NCBI RefSeq assembly: GCF_002797935.1
Contig: NZ_PGER01000001.1
Location: 1,054,001 to 1,118,000, forward strand
DNA length: 64,000 nt
Direction: 5' to 3'
Source: Flavobacterium sp. 1
GTDB lineage: Bacteria > Bacteroidota > Bacteroidia > Flavobacteriales > Flavobacteriaceae
In this document: positions 16,890 to 26,984 of the stretch, piece by piece
How the letters are laid out: each line of letters begins with the position of its first letter
Numbering within the stretch: the stretch's first letter is position 1
The notes under the pieces: model-generated
Seen by the model: the letters and a program-made list of their open reading frames with translations, nothing else
Told to the model about the DNA's origin: nothing
Database searches by the model: none
Translations under genes and position numbers: made by a program

Positions 16890-19800
16890 ATGAAATTACA
16901 CAAGCTTTTTATATGTGCAATGTTAGGTTTTGGTTCTCTGAATACAGCATCCGTTTGGGCACAAGATGGTGACCAGATTTTAGATGGTATTGGCGAAACT
17001 GGATTAATTGCCCGTTATGTGTTTGATGGAGATGCAAAGGATTGGTCACGAAATAATTTACACGGCAAATCGGAATCGAAATTAAATTTTATAAATGACG
17101 ATCTGTTTGGTAAAGTACTTTCCTTAACACCAGATAATAAAACTTTTGTTGCAATTCCGGGAGAGGCGTTTGCTGGTGAAGAATCACTTAGTATCTCAGG
17201 ATGGATATATTTGCGTTCGGTGCAGCGCAATCAGCATTTTTTTGATTTTGGAAAAAATGCTAAATCACATTTTTTTGTTGTACCAGCGGGAATCAATAAT
17301 GATGCTGGCTTTCATTCTGAAATTATCACAGGTTCAGGAGGAAAATATAAAACGGATTCACCAATTTTAGAAGCTAATAAGTGGAATCATGTAGCAATTG
17401 TTATTGATATTCCTTCACAATCATTAAATGCTTATGTAAATGGTGTCCTTGTAAGTACAACTAAGAATGTAAATCTCAAATTAGAACAATTATTCGATAG
17501 TAATGCGGGTAAAAATAATATGCTTTATATAGGGAAATCGTTTTTATCTGAGGGTTCTTATCTAAATGCAAAATTGCATGATTTCAGATTGTATAGAGTT
17601 CCTTTAAATGAAAAACAAATTGGAAAAATTTACCATAATTCCTTGAAAGAAGAAGGGGAAGAGGAAGAAGAAACAGAAGAGGCTGTAGGCGATTTACCAA
17701 AGTTCTCCAAAACTACTCCTCAATTATATAATCAATATCTCACTAGTGTGTCCGACGTTAAAATAGAGACAGTAGTTGGCAGTCTTCCAAGATTACCGCG
17801 ATATGTTAAGGGGGTTTATCGAAATGGAATTGAGGGACCAGAAGTACGGGTTATTTGGCCAGCTCCAACAGATAACAATTCAGTGCTTAATGCTGGGCAA
17901 TATACGGTAATAGGGAGTGTAGCAGGTACTGATTTAAAGCCGAAAGCCGTTGTTACAGTAAAAGTTGCCAAAGAATCTGCCACACCAGAACTTAAGCTGA
18001 AAGCTTTCCATTTGGATGAAGTATCATTGGACTCAGATCTCCATGGGCACAATACAAAATTTATTGAAAATCGTAATAAGTTCATAAAAAATCTCGCTAA
18101 GACAAATCCGGATTCTTTTCTCTATATGTTTCGAAATGCCTTTGGACAAAAACAGCCCGAAGGAGCAGATGCATTAGGAGTATGGGATACTCAAGATACC
18201 AAATTACGTGGACATGCCACAGGACATTACTTGACAGCAATTGCTCAGGCCTATGCCAGTACTGGATATGACAAGGAATTACATGCTAATTTTGCTAATA
18301 AGATGGAGTATATGGTCAATACGCTTTATCAATTGGCACAGATGTCTGGACAACCGCAAACCGCTGGAGGAACTTATGTATCTGACCCTACCGCAGTTCC
18401 TAAAGGACCAGGCAAAGCAGATTATGATTCGGATTTGAGTAATGAGGGTATTCGTACTGATTACTGGAATTGGGGAAAAGGTTTCATTAGTGCCTACCCG
18501 CCAGATCAGTTTATAATGCTGGAAAAAGGCGCAACTTATGGTGGTCAGAAAATACAAATTTGGGCACCTTACTATACTTTGCATAAAATTCTTGCGGGTC
18601 TAATGGATATTTATGAGGTGAGTGGCAATAAAAAAGCCCTTGAAACGGCCAAAGGCATGGGAGATTGGGTTCACGCAAGAATGAAACAGTTGCCAAATGA
18701 AACGCTTATCAGTATGTGGAATCGATACATTGCGGGAGAGTTTGGAGGAATGAATGAAGCTATGGCACGTCTTTACAGAATAACAAATGAACATCGCTAT
18801 CTGGAAGTAGCCCAATTATTTGACAATATTAAAGTGTTTTATGGAGATGCTAAGCATTCCCACGGGTTGGCCAAAAATGTTGACACTTTCCGTGGATTGC
18901 ATGCTAATCAGCATATACCCCAAATTATGGGAGCACTGGAAATGTATCAGGATTCTAATGCTCCTGATTATTACCGCATAGCTGACAATTTTTGGTACAA
19001 AACCACAAATGATTATATGTACAGCATTGGGGGAGTTGCCGGAGCAAGCAATCCCGCAAATGCCGAATGCTTTATCAGTCAGCCTGCTACAATTTATGAA
19101 AACGGTTTTTCGGCAGGGGGGCAAAATGAAACTTGTGCAACGTATAACATGCTGAAATTGACCAGTAACTTGTTTCTTTATGAACAGCGCGGGGAATTAA
19201 TGGATTACTATGAGCGCGGGCTGTATAATGACATTCTTGCTTCTGTAGCAGAAAATACGGCTGCAAATACGTATCATATACCATTGCGTCCAGGTTCGAT
19301 AAAACAGTTTGGTAATGCAAAAATGAATGGTTTTACGTGCTGTAATGGAACGGCTTTAGAAAGCAACACGAAATTCCAGAATTCAATTTATTTTAAAAGC
19401 ATTGATAACCAGGTTCTCTATGTTAATCTGTATGTACCCTCAACACTAAAATGGACTGAAAGGAATGTGACAATTGTGCAAAAGACAGATTTTCCAAATG
19501 AAGACCATACACTTTTAACAATAAAAGGCGAAGGAAAATTTGATGTTAATGTGCGTGTCCCAAATTGGGCCACTAAAGGTTTTTTCGTAAAAATAAATGG
19601 TAAGGAAGAAAAAGTAAAAGCTGTTCCGGGAAGCTACCTTACATTAAGCCGTAAATGGAAAGATGGGGATACAATTGAGCTGCGTATGCCATTTCAATTT
19701 CATTTGGATCCAGTAATGGATCAGCAAAATATTGCCAGTTTATTTTACGGACCTATTTTGCTGGCGGCTCAAGAATCAGAACCATTAAAAGAATGGAGAA

Positions 19801-19946
19801 AAGTAACATTAGATGCTAAAGACATAAGTAAATCGATAAATGGTGATCCAGAGAAATTACAATTTGTTATTGATGGAGTTATTTTTAAGCCTTTTTATAA
19901 CACCTATGGACGTCATTCGGTTTATTTGGATGTTACGCTAAAATAA
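16890..19946 (+). CDS. GH127/GH146-family beta-L-arabinofuranosidase with LamG and Ig-like modules
   Basis: A 1018-residue secreted modular enzyme. Order: signal peptide to about residue 24 (VWAQ); a LamG-type concanavalin-like module (about 35-250); an acidic linker (EEEGEEEEETEEA); an Ig-like module (about 270-365); and a DUF1680 (PF07944) catalytic domain (about 370-1015). The zinc and nucleophile residues of the HypBA1-type enzymes are present: Glu747 and Cys749 in NETCATYN and the double Cys817-Cys818 in FTCCNGT, one of which is the thiolate nucleophile in this family. Known members release beta-L-arabinofuranose from hydroxyproline-linked arabino-oligosaccharides (GH127) or from pectic/arabinan side chains (GH146). 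Family placement between the two cannot be settled by eye. It is first gene of a run of five secreted proteins. Confidence 0.93.
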   Translation: MKLHKLFICAMLGFGSLNTASVWAQDGDQILDGIGETGLIARYVFDGDAKDWSRNNLHGKSESKLNFINDDLFGKVLSLTPDNKTFVAIPGEAFAGEESLSISGWIYLRSVQRNQHFFDFGKNAKSHFFVVPAGINNDAGFHSEIITGSGGKYKTDSPILEANKWNHVAIVIDIPSQSLNAYVNGVLVSTTKNVNLKLEQLFDSNAGKNNMLYIGKSFLSEGSYLNAKLHDFRLYRVPLNEKQIGKIYHNSLKEEGEEEEETEEAVGDLPKFSKTTPQLYNQYLTSVSDVKIETVVGSLPRLPRYVKGVYRNGIEGPEVRVIWPAPTDNNSVLNAGQYTVIGSVAGTDLKPKAVVTVKVAKESATPELKLKAFHLDEVSLDSDLHGHNTKFIENRNKFIKNLAKTNPDSFLYMFRNAFGQKQPEGADALGVWDTQDTKLRGHATGHYLTAIAQAYASTGYDKELHANFANKMEYMVNTLYQLAQMSGQPQTAGGTYVSDPTAVPKGPGKADYDSDLSNEGIRTDYWNWGKGFISAYPPDQFIMLEKGATYGGQKIQIWAPYYTLHKILAGLMDIYEVSGNKKALETAKGMGDWVHARMKQLPNETLISMWNRYIAGEFGGMNEAMARLYRITNEHRYLEVAQLFDNIKVFYGDAKHSHGLAKNVDTFRGLHANQHIPQIMGALEMYQDSNAPDYYRIADNFWYKTTNDYMYSIGGVAGASNPANAECFISQPATIYENGFSAGGQNETCATYNMLKLTSNLFLYEQRGELMDYYERGLYNDILASVAENTAANTYHIPLRPGSIKQFGNAKMNGFTCCNGTALESNTKFQNSIYFKSIDNQVLYVNLYVPSTLKWTERNVTIVQKTDFPNEDHTLLTIKGEGKFDVNVRVPNWATKGFFVKINGKEEKVKAVPGSYLTLSRKWKDGDTIELRMPFQFHLDPVMDQQNIASLFYGPILLAAQESEPLKEWRKVTLDAKDISKSINGDPEKLQFVIDGVIFKPFYNTYGRHSVYLDVTLK

Positions 19947-20011
19947 TTAGCGATAAAACTTCTAAGAAGTTATTACGATATTAACCAAAAACTAAAAAGT
20001 ATATAAACACA

Positions 20012-22711
20012 ATGAAAATGCAAATCACAAAAAAGTTTAGTTTATTATTGATTTTGATAGGAACCATGAGTGTTCAAGCTCAAGATTACTGGAGCAGAAT
20101 TGAAAAAAAAGAACCCACTTTGGGTATTGCCGAGGTGTATCAAAAATTCAGCACACCCACTTTTCAATTAAAATTAGTGAAAGCATCACAAACGGTCGCA
20201 GGTTTAAGATCTAATAAAAACCTGAATTTTGATTTTACGCCTAGTGACAGACTTGAAATTAGAGACAAAGATGGTTTGTATCATTTAGGTGATATAAATT
20301 TAAGAATTAAAGAAACTAACAGTGATTGGAAAAGTTATTCAACGGCTGCAAAACGTGGAGTAATTACACCTTTAGAAACTTCTCAAAAAATTTTAGCGGC
20401 TGCTGATCTAGCCAATACATTGCCTGCAGATATTCCGGTTACGATTAAAAGATATTATGAAACCAATGGAAATGATTTAATATTAAGATTTGTAATTACT
20501 AATAAAACTGCTAATAATATTGAGATAGGAGCTTTAGGTATTCCTATGATATTCAATAATATTTTAGAAGGGAGATCACTTAATGAAACGCATGCTCAAA
20601 ATGTGTTTTTCGATCCATACATTGGAATGGATGCTGGGTATTTAGAGGTTAAAAGATTAAGCGGAGAAGGACCAGCATTAGTTGTTATGCCTGAAGAAAA
20701 TATGGCTTTTGAAGCGTATCGTCCCCTAAATGATGATCCAACACCAAGAAGCATCGTTTTTGAAGGATTTCATGAATGGATGGTGTATAGCAAAGCCTAT
20801 GCTGATAATGAATGGAAAGGTGCGGAGCAATGGAACAAGCCGACATCATTAATTTTGAAACCTAACGAATCCAAAAGTTTTGCTTTAAAAATGGCATTGT
20901 CAGAAGGGATTGAGGATATCCAAAATACGCTTGTAAAAGAAGAAATTCCTGTAGCGACAAGTATACCTGGATATGTTCTTCCTCAAGATATCAAATCGCA
21001 GTTATTTTTAAATTACAAAAGCGATGTAAGCTCATTTGAAATTGAACCTAAAGGCACACTTCAAATAAAAGAAGATGGAAAAACGGCTAAAGGTCTAAAA
21101 AAATATACAGTTAGTGGTGTAAAATGGGGAAGAGTTAGATTAACTGTCAATTATAAAAATGGAGTAAAACAAACCATAAATTATAAAGTTATCAAGCCTG
21201 AAACCGAAGTTATTAAAGATTTTGGACATTTCTTGACAACGGCACAATGGTTTGACCAGCCCGATCCAATTTTTAAAAGAAATCCTTCGGTAATCAGTTA
21301 CGATTACGAAACCAAAAAACAATTAACTCAAGACAGCCGAGCTTGGGTTGCAGGTTTAAGTGACGAAGGCGGAGCAGGAGGCTGGTTAGCGGCTATAATG
21401 AAACAGCTTATCCAACCAGATAAAGAAGAAATTAAAAAGTTAGAGCAATTTGTAGATAAAACGCTTTGGGGTAATATTCAATACAGCGAAGGCAAAAATA
21501 AATACGGAGTTAAGAAAAGCGTATTTTATTATGAGCCAGATTCATTGCCAAAAGGTACTTACAGCAAAGATATAGATTATTCTACTTGGGCGGCTTGGAA
21601 GCATAAAGATGCAAATGATCCGGGAAGATCGTATAATTATCCCCACGTCGCTGCTGCCTATTGGACATTGTATCGTTTAGCACGATATAATACAGGTTTA
21701 GTCAATAGTAAATCTTGGGATTGGTATTTAAAGCAAGCGTATTATACATCGATAGCAATGACTGAGCAAGCTCCATATTATGCTCAGTTTGGTCAAATGG
21801 AAGGTTCTGTGTTTTTATTGATTTTAGAGGATTTGAAAAATGAAAACCTTACTGATATGTCATCCAGCTTAGAATCAAAGATGAAAGAAAGAGCGAATCA
21901 CTGGAGAGCACTCGAATATCCTTTTGGCAGTGAGATGCCATGGGACTCAACAGGTCAGGAAGAAGTATATATGTGGTCTGATTATTTTGGTTATGAAGAA
22001 AAGGCAGATGTAACTTTAAACGCAATTTTGGCTTATATGCCTACAATGCCGCACTGGGCTTATAATGGCAATGCCCGCAGATATTGGGATTTTTTATATG
22101 GAGGAAAATTATCAAGAGTAGAACGCCAGATTCATCATTACGGGTCTTCATTAAATGCTATTCCAGTGTTGAAACAATACAGAAAAAAACCGGAAGATTT
22201 GTATCTGTTAAAAGTGGGTTACGGAGGTCTTTTGGGCGGTATTTCAAACATTACCGAAGATGGATTTGGTCCAGCAGCATTTCACTCTTATCCTTCAGAG
22301 TTAAGAATTGACTATATATCTGGAGATTATGGTTCTGGTTTTTATGGCTATGCAGTCAATACAGCTACCTATATTACAAAAGAAGATGATTTAGGATGGT
22401 TGGCTTTTGGCGGTAATATCACTGCAAAAGGAGATATAGTGGAAGTAAAATTAACAACTGCGGCAAAATCTAAAGTATTTATTGGTCCAAAACAGTTGTG
22501 GTTAACATTGGATGCAGGAACTTTTGAAAAAGTAACTTATAATACTAAAACAGATGAGGTAGAGATTACCTTAAATAGTGAAAATGAATTTACTCCAAAT
22601 GCCTATTTGAGAATTAACAAAGATATCACGTTGCCTTATGCTAAAGTGCGAGGTGCATACGAAATACCTTTGCAAAAGAAAAGTATTCAAATAAAATTAC
22701 AGCAAAAATAA
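20012..22711 (+). CDS. Secreted DUF5695-like protein, putative glycoside hydrolase
   Basis: An 899-residue secreted protein with a signal peptide ending at SVQAQ (about residue 24). The N-terminal third is beta-rich (about 30-310) and resembles the sandwich domain that precedes (alpha/alpha)6 glycosidases. The central and C-terminal part (about 410-790) has many Trp/Tyr-rich helical segments such as DSRAWVAGLSDEGGAGGWL, YNYPHVAAAYWTLYRLARY, EEVYMWSDYFGYEEKAD and MPHWAYNGNARRYWDF, which look like helices around a carbohydrate cleft. I take it for DUF5695, a family without assigned chemistry to my knowledge. It sits between a beta-arabinofuranosidase and a GH43, so a role in trimming the same glycan is likely. 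It is followed by a strong terminator. Confidence 0.6.
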   Translation: MKMQITKKFSLLLILIGTMSVQAQDYWSRIEKKEPTLGIAEVYQKFSTPTFQLKLVKASQTVAGLRSNKNLNFDFTPSDRLEIRDKDGLYHLGDINLRIKETNSDWKSYSTAAKRGVITPLETSQKILAAADLANTLPADIPVTIKRYYETNGNDLILRFVITNKTANNIEIGALGIPMIFNNILEGRSLNETHAQNVFFDPYIGMDAGYLEVKRLSGEGPALVVMPEENMAFEAYRPLNDDPTPRSIVFEGFHEWMVYSKAYADNEWKGAEQWNKPTSLILKPNESKSFALKMALSEGIEDIQNTLVKEEIPVATSIPGYVLPQDIKSQLFLNYKSDVSSFEIEPKGTLQIKEDGKTAKGLKKYTVSGVKWGRVRLTVNYKNGVKQTINYKVIKPETEVIKDFGHFLTTAQWFDQPDPIFKRNPSVISYDYETKKQLTQDSRAWVAGLSDEGGAGGWLAAIMKQLIQPDKEEIKKLEQFVDKTLWGNIQYSEGKNKYGVKKSVFYYEPDSLPKGTYSKDIDYSTWAAWKHKDANDPGRSYNYPHVAAAYWTLYRLARYNTGLVNSKSWDWYLKQAYYTSIAMTEQAPYYAQFGQMEGSVFLLILEDLKNENLTDMSSSLESKMKERANHWRALEYPFGSEMPWDSTGQEEVYMWSDYFGYEEKADVTLNAILAYMPTMPHWAYNGNARRYWDFLYGGKLSRVERQIHHYGSSLNAIPVLKQYRKKPEDLYLLKVGYGGLLGGISNITEDGFGPAAFHSYPSELRIDYISGDYGSGFYGYAVNTATYITKEDDLGWLAFGGNITAKGDIVEVKLTTAAKSKVFIGPKQLWLTLDAGTFEKVTYNTKTDEVEITLNSENEFTPNAYLRINKDITLPYAKVRGAYEIPLQKKSIQIKLQQK

Positions 22712-22740
22712 TTCTTAGTGGTTTGAGAGTTATACTGAAG

Positions 22741-22777
22741 CAAAGGCAATTTTAATATTAATTGCCTTTGTTATTTT
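22741..22777 (+). terminator. Rho-independent terminator inside the secreted-enzyme run
   Basis: A perfect 10-base stem (CAAAGGCAAT / ATTGCCTTTG) with a 10-base loop is followed by TTATTTTT. It lies 30 bases behind the DUF5695-like gene and before the GH43 gene, so the run may be split into two transcripts or attenuated here. It also shows that the TTG at 22762 cannot be the start of the GH43 gene. Confidence 0.85.
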
Positions 22778-22827
22778 TAAGAATAAAAATTGACCAAATG
22801 GCTAGGGCTTTAAAAATTAATAATAAA

Positions 22828-24990
22828 ATGATTAAAAAGAACACGTTATTCATCTGCTTTTTACTCTTTTTTATAGTAAGCAGTTATGCTCAAGAAAAAG
22901 TAAATGTTAACTTAGTTAATGCTGGAAATCCAATTTTACCAGGCTATTTTGCTGATCCCACTATTAAAAAATTTGGTGATATTTATTATATCTATGCTAC
23001 TACCGATAATGAAATGCTGGCTTCTGGAACTCCAACGGTTTGGTACAGCAAAGATTTAAAAAACTGGTATAATTATACGATGGAAATTCCTCCGTTTACA
23101 TCAAAGCCAATTACTAATTTTTGGGCTCCGGATATTTTAGTAGGCAATGACGGTAAATATTATTTGTATTTTGGCAACTGCGAAATTGGCTGTAATATAT
23201 ATGGTTACGTATCTGATACGCCGATTGGGCCATGGAAAAAATTAGACGAAAATGATAAGCCAGTAATTTCTAATGGATACCCAAGAGAAGGTTTTCCATC
23301 ATTAGACGCACAGTTTTTTACAGATACCGATGGTAAAATATATGGCTATTGGGGGACTTGGGTGCACTATAATGGAGGATATGCTGTGGGCGAGCTAAAT
23401 GGTGCTACGATGAAAGACATGGTGAATTCAAAAAATATTCCTTTGAGCCAGACTCCTAAGCCTTTTGAAGCGGCTTATATGATGAAAAAGGGCAGTAAGT
23501 ATATCCTAATGTATTCTGGTGATTCCTGCCACGATGAAACCTATAATGTGAGATATTCTTATGCAGATACACCTTACGGGCCTTTTACAGAAGGCGCTAA
23601 TAACCCAATTTTAAGTACAACCGAAGATAAAACCACGCATGGTCCCGGACATCATTCGGTTTTACAAGATGGTAATGATTATTATATTGTTTACCATAAA
23701 CACGATTACCCGATGACTCGTGGCGGTCTTGCAAGGCAGGTTTGTATTGATAAAATGATTTTTGAAAATGACTCTACTATAAAAGCGGTAGTTCCTACTT
23801 CTAAGGGGATTGACAATATTGTAAAATCAAATGTGCCTGAAAACATTGCTTTAAACGCAAGTGCAGCCGCATCATCTTATTATCATTTGCAATCTTTACA
23901 ATACGATTATAAGTACGAACCCAACTTTGCTGTTGATAATAATAATGCAACAATGTGGAAAGCAGGTAATAATACATTTCCACAAGATTTAACGATAGAT
24001 TTAGGCAGTGCAAAAGAAATAAAAAGGGTAATGACCCAATTTGAGTTTGCAAGCTATTACTATCAATATAAATTGGAATATTCGGCAGATGGCAAAAACT
24101 GGAAAGTATATGCTGACAAGTCCCAAAATCATACGTCTGGCAGTCCTATGATCGATGATAATGCTATTTCGGCACGTTATTTAAAGCTAACAGTATTAGG
24201 TACGGAAAAAACAGGGCTTTATGCTGCAGTTTGGAATATTAAAGTATATAGTTCTTTGTTTGAGATTCCTTTGCAATTAGAAAATAAAAAATCAAATAGA
24301 GAACCTGCTGCTGTAAGTTCTCATAAAATGCTGATTGACCTTGATATTATTGGAGAAAAACAAACAAACTCTTTGGTTAAATTACCTAATAAAGGTTCTA
24401 TTGGAGGCACTTTTGCAAAAGAGGGAAAAGTAACTTTAGAAACAGATGATGAAGGTATAAAAGCAATCAAGTTTACCAATGGCACTTTAGTATTAGACAA
24501 ACCTGTTCCAAAAAGTTTAGCTTGGAATGGATCGTATACTGTTGCAACTTGGGTAAAGAATCCGGAAGTTGACAAAGAGGGAGAAATTTTAGCATCATGG
24601 TGTGACAGAAATCAATACAATCTGGCAAATTCATACAATGCATTAGCTTACAATAGTGGTCATTATGGTGCTGCGCCACATTTGGACGGGCATTTTGATA
24701 TGAAATACAATCAAGTTCCTGAACAAAATAAATGGCATCATATTGTATTGACTTTTGATGGAGTTGTAGAGAAAATTTATGTTGATGGCGTACTGGATAA
24801 TTCGCAGAACATGATGCTGTCATCTGCAATTGATAAAGCTAAAATTATAATTGGTGCTTCAGATGTTGGAGAAAATTACACTGGTTATATGGTTTCATTA
24901 AAGATGTATGATTATGCACTCGGCAAAGAGGAAATAACTAATCTGATGAAAATATCGATGCCAAAAAAGGATAAAGATTCAAAGAAATAA
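22828..24990 (+). CDS. GH43-family glycosidase with discoidin-like and LamG modules
   Basis: I choose ATG 22828 because it begins directly with a signal peptide (MIKKNTLFICFLLFF, cleavage after SSYAQ). The in-frame ATG 22798 is an alternative, and the TTG at 22762 falls within a terminator. The GH43 five-bladed propeller spans about residues 35-325 and shows the catalytic triad: Asp43 in FADP (base), Asp102 in APDI (pKa modulator) and Glu214 in PFEAAY (acid). It is followed by an F5/8 type C (discoidin-like) module (about 345-480) and a LamG module (about 510-725). Usual GH43 products are arabinose, xylose or galactose from plant glycans. A 29-base gap links it to the next GH97 gene. Confidence 0.92.
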   Translation: MIKKNTLFICFLLFFIVSSYAQEKVNVNLVNAGNPILPGYFADPTIKKFGDIYYIYATTDNEMLASGTPTVWYSKDLKNWYNYTMEIPPFTSKPITNFWAPDILVGNDGKYYLYFGNCEIGCNIYGYVSDTPIGPWKKLDENDKPVISNGYPREGFPSLDAQFFTDTDGKIYGYWGTWVHYNGGYAVGELNGATMKDMVNSKNIPLSQTPKPFEAAYMMKKGSKYILMYSGDSCHDETYNVRYSYADTPYGPFTEGANNPILSTTEDKTTHGPGHHSVLQDGNDYYIVYHKHDYPMTRGGLARQVCIDKMIFENDSTIKAVVPTSKGIDNIVKSNVPENIALNASAAASSYYHLQSLQYDYKYEPNFAVDNNNATMWKAGNNTFPQDLTIDLGSAKEIKRVMTQFEFASYYYQYKLEYSADGKNWKVYADKSQNHTSGSPMIDDNAISARYLKLTVLGTEKTGLYAAVWNIKVYSSLFEIPLQLENKKSNREPAAVSSHKMLIDLDIIGEKQTNSLVKLPNKGSIGGTFAKEGKVTLETDDEGIKAIKFTNGTLVLDKPVPKSLAWNGSYTVATWVKNPEVDKEGEILASWCDRNQYNLANSYNALAYNSGHYGAAPHLDGHFDMKYNQVPEQNKWHHIVLTFDGVVEKIYVDGVLDNSQNMMLSSAIDKAKIIIGASDVGENYTGYMVSLKMYDYALGKEEITNLMKISMPKKDKDSKK

Positions 24991-25019
24991 AATAATGTTT
25001 AAGTAACAGATTCAAAATA

Positions 25020-26981
25020 ATGAAAAAAAGACTATTCGTTTTATGTGGTTTATTATTAGCTATATATCAAGTTTCCTCTCAAACGTATGAGATTAAATCT
25101 CCGGACGGACGCATTCAGATTAAAATAAATAATTCGGGCAAAATTTCATGGACTGCTTCATTAAATGGAAATCTGATTATTGAGAATTCTGAAGCTGGAA
25201 TGGATTTTTCAGTCAATACTGATTTTGGTTCTAATCCAAAGGTAAAAAAGCATACTATTAAGAGTGTGTCTGAAAATATTCATGCTATCGTATCACACAA
25301 GGATGCACAAATAAAAGATGAATATACAGAGCTTTCGATTACGTATCAAGGGAATTACAAACTTAATTTTCGTGCTTATAATGATGGTGTGGCCTATCAG
25401 TTTATAGATGAAGCCAAAGTGAAACGCGAGGTGATTTCAGAAAAAGTATCTTTTACATTTCCAAAGGGATCACGTTCTTTATTTCCTCAGGAAGAATCAA
25501 TGTATTCGCATAACGAGCGTCTGTATTTAGATAAATCTTTACCTGAAATTGCTTCTCAGGATTTTTGCAGTTTGCCAGTTTTATTTACGACTGATAAAGC
25601 AAAGGTTTTATTTACTGAAACTGCACTTCACGATTATCCAGGCTTGTTCTTAAAAGGTAATGGCAATACAACTCTGGACGCTATTTTTCCAAAATATGTT
25701 TTAGAAGCGGTGGATAAAAACGGAAATTCAGACCGTGTGCAGACCATTACAAAAGAAGCTGATTATATAGCTAAAACAGCTGGAGATAGAGCTTATCCTT
25801 GGCGTGTATTTATGATAAGTGATGATGACCGCACATTTGTAGAAAGTAACCTGACGTACCAATTGGCAAAACCAAATGTGATAAAAAATACAGATTGGAT
25901 AAAACCTGGAAAAGTTGCATGGGATTGGTATAATGCTAACAATATTTTTGGTATTGACTTTAAAGCGGGTCTAAACACAGAAACCTACAAGTATTTTATT
26001 GATTTTGCTTCAAAAAATAAAATAGAATATGTTATTCTGGATGAAGGCTGGACAAAATCGACTACTCAAATTCTTGACTTTAACCCATCCATGGATGTCA
26101 AAGAACTGATTCAATACGGTAAAGAGAAAGGCGTTGGAATAATACTTTGGGTACTTTGGAAACCCTTAGATGCAAACTTGCTTCAGATTTTAGAGACATA
26201 TAAAAGCTGGGGAGCAAAAGGAATTAAAATTGATTATATGCAGCGAAATGATCAGTATATGGTAAATTCTTATGAGCAAATTGCCAGAGAATGTGCTAAA
26301 CTTGAGCTGTTGGTTGATTTTCATGGTGCATTTAAGCCTTCAGGTTTAGAGCGTATGTATCCCAATGTTTTGAACTACGAAGGAGTAAGAGGAAATGAAA
26401 ATAATAAATGGAGTGATGAAATTACGCCAGAGCATACAGTAACTATTCCATTTATCCGTATGGCTGCAGGTCCAATGGATTTTACGCCAGGTTCGATGGT
26501 TAATAAAGAGCCTAATAATTTTGCCATTAGTTTTGAACGCCCCATGAGTTTAGGTACGCGTGCGCATCAGGTAGCGATGTATGTAGTGTATGAAGCACCA
26601 TTGCAGATGATGTGTGAATCGCCTTCGATTTATTATAAAGAACAGGAAACAGTTGATTTTATTGCACAAATACCAACTGTTTGGGACGAGACAAAAGTAC
26701 TTCATGGTTCTGTTGGGAATTATATTGTAGTTGCTAGGAAAAAGGCAGATAAATGGTTTATCGGAGGTATGACTGATGCCGATGCAAGAGAGTTACCGAT
26801 AGATCTTTCTTTCCTTGGCGACGGGTCTTTTTCGATGGAACTATTTGCAGATGGCATTAATGTTGACACATTTGCACAGGATTATAAAAAGGAAATTTTG
26901 GAGGTGAATAAAAACTCTAAAGTGACAGCTAAAATGGCTTCAGGAGGAGGCTGGTCTGCAATTATTACCCAAAAGCAATAA
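25020..26981 (+). CDS. GH97 glycoside hydrolase (retaining, alpha-galactosidase-like), second copy
   Basis: A 653-residue secreted enzyme with a signal peptide ending at QVSSQ (about residue 21). The GH97 N-terminal sandwich (about 24-270), barrel (from IKPGKVAWDWYN at about 292) and C-terminal beta-domain are complete. The motif GIKIDYMQRND contains Asp405 at the nucleophile position of retaining GH97 enzymes; TPEHTVTIPF carries the conserved Glu. This is the pattern of BT1871-type alpha-galactosidases, not of the SusB alpha-glucosidase. It is a distant paralogue of the GH97 at 14364. The next gene begins only three bases after its stop, so the two are tightly co-transcribed. Confidence 0.92.
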   Translation: MKKRLFVLCGLLLAIYQVSSQTYEIKSPDGRIQIKINNSGKISWTASLNGNLIIENSEAGMDFSVNTDFGSNPKVKKHTIKSVSENIHAIVSHKDAQIKDEYTELSITYQGNYKLNFRAYNDGVAYQFIDEAKVKREVISEKVSFTFPKGSRSLFPQEESMYSHNERLYLDKSLPEIASQDFCSLPVLFTTDKAKVLFTETALHDYPGLFLKGNGNTTLDAIFPKYVLEAVDKNGNSDRVQTITKEADYIAKTAGDRAYPWRVFMISDDDRTFVESNLTYQLAKPNVIKNTDWIKPGKVAWDWYNANNIFGIDFKAGLNTETYKYFIDFASKNKIEYVILDEGWTKSTTQILDFNPSMDVKELIQYGKEKGVGIILWVLWKPLDANLLQILETYKSWGAKGIKIDYMQRNDQYMVNSYEQIARECAKLELLVDFHGAFKPSGLERMYPNVLNYEGVRGNENNKWSDEITPEHTVTIPFIRMAAGPMDFTPGSMVNKEPNNFAISFERPMSLGTRAHQVAMYVVYEAPLQMMCESPSIYYKEQETVDFIAQIPTVWDETKVLHGSVGNYIVVARKKADKWFIGGMTDADARELPIDLSFLGDGSFSMELFADGINVDTFAQDYKKEILEVNKNSKVTAKMASGGGWSAIITQKQ

Positions 26982-26984
26982 CGA

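Noticed and set aside
22762-22827. TTG start of the GH43 gene
   Set aside because: It lies inside the stem of a terminator hairpin, and a normal signal peptide begins at ATG 22828.
24473-24829. Reverse 118-codon frame inside the GH43 gene
   Set aside because: Shadow of the LamG module region; low-complexity His/Gln-rich sequence, not protein-like.
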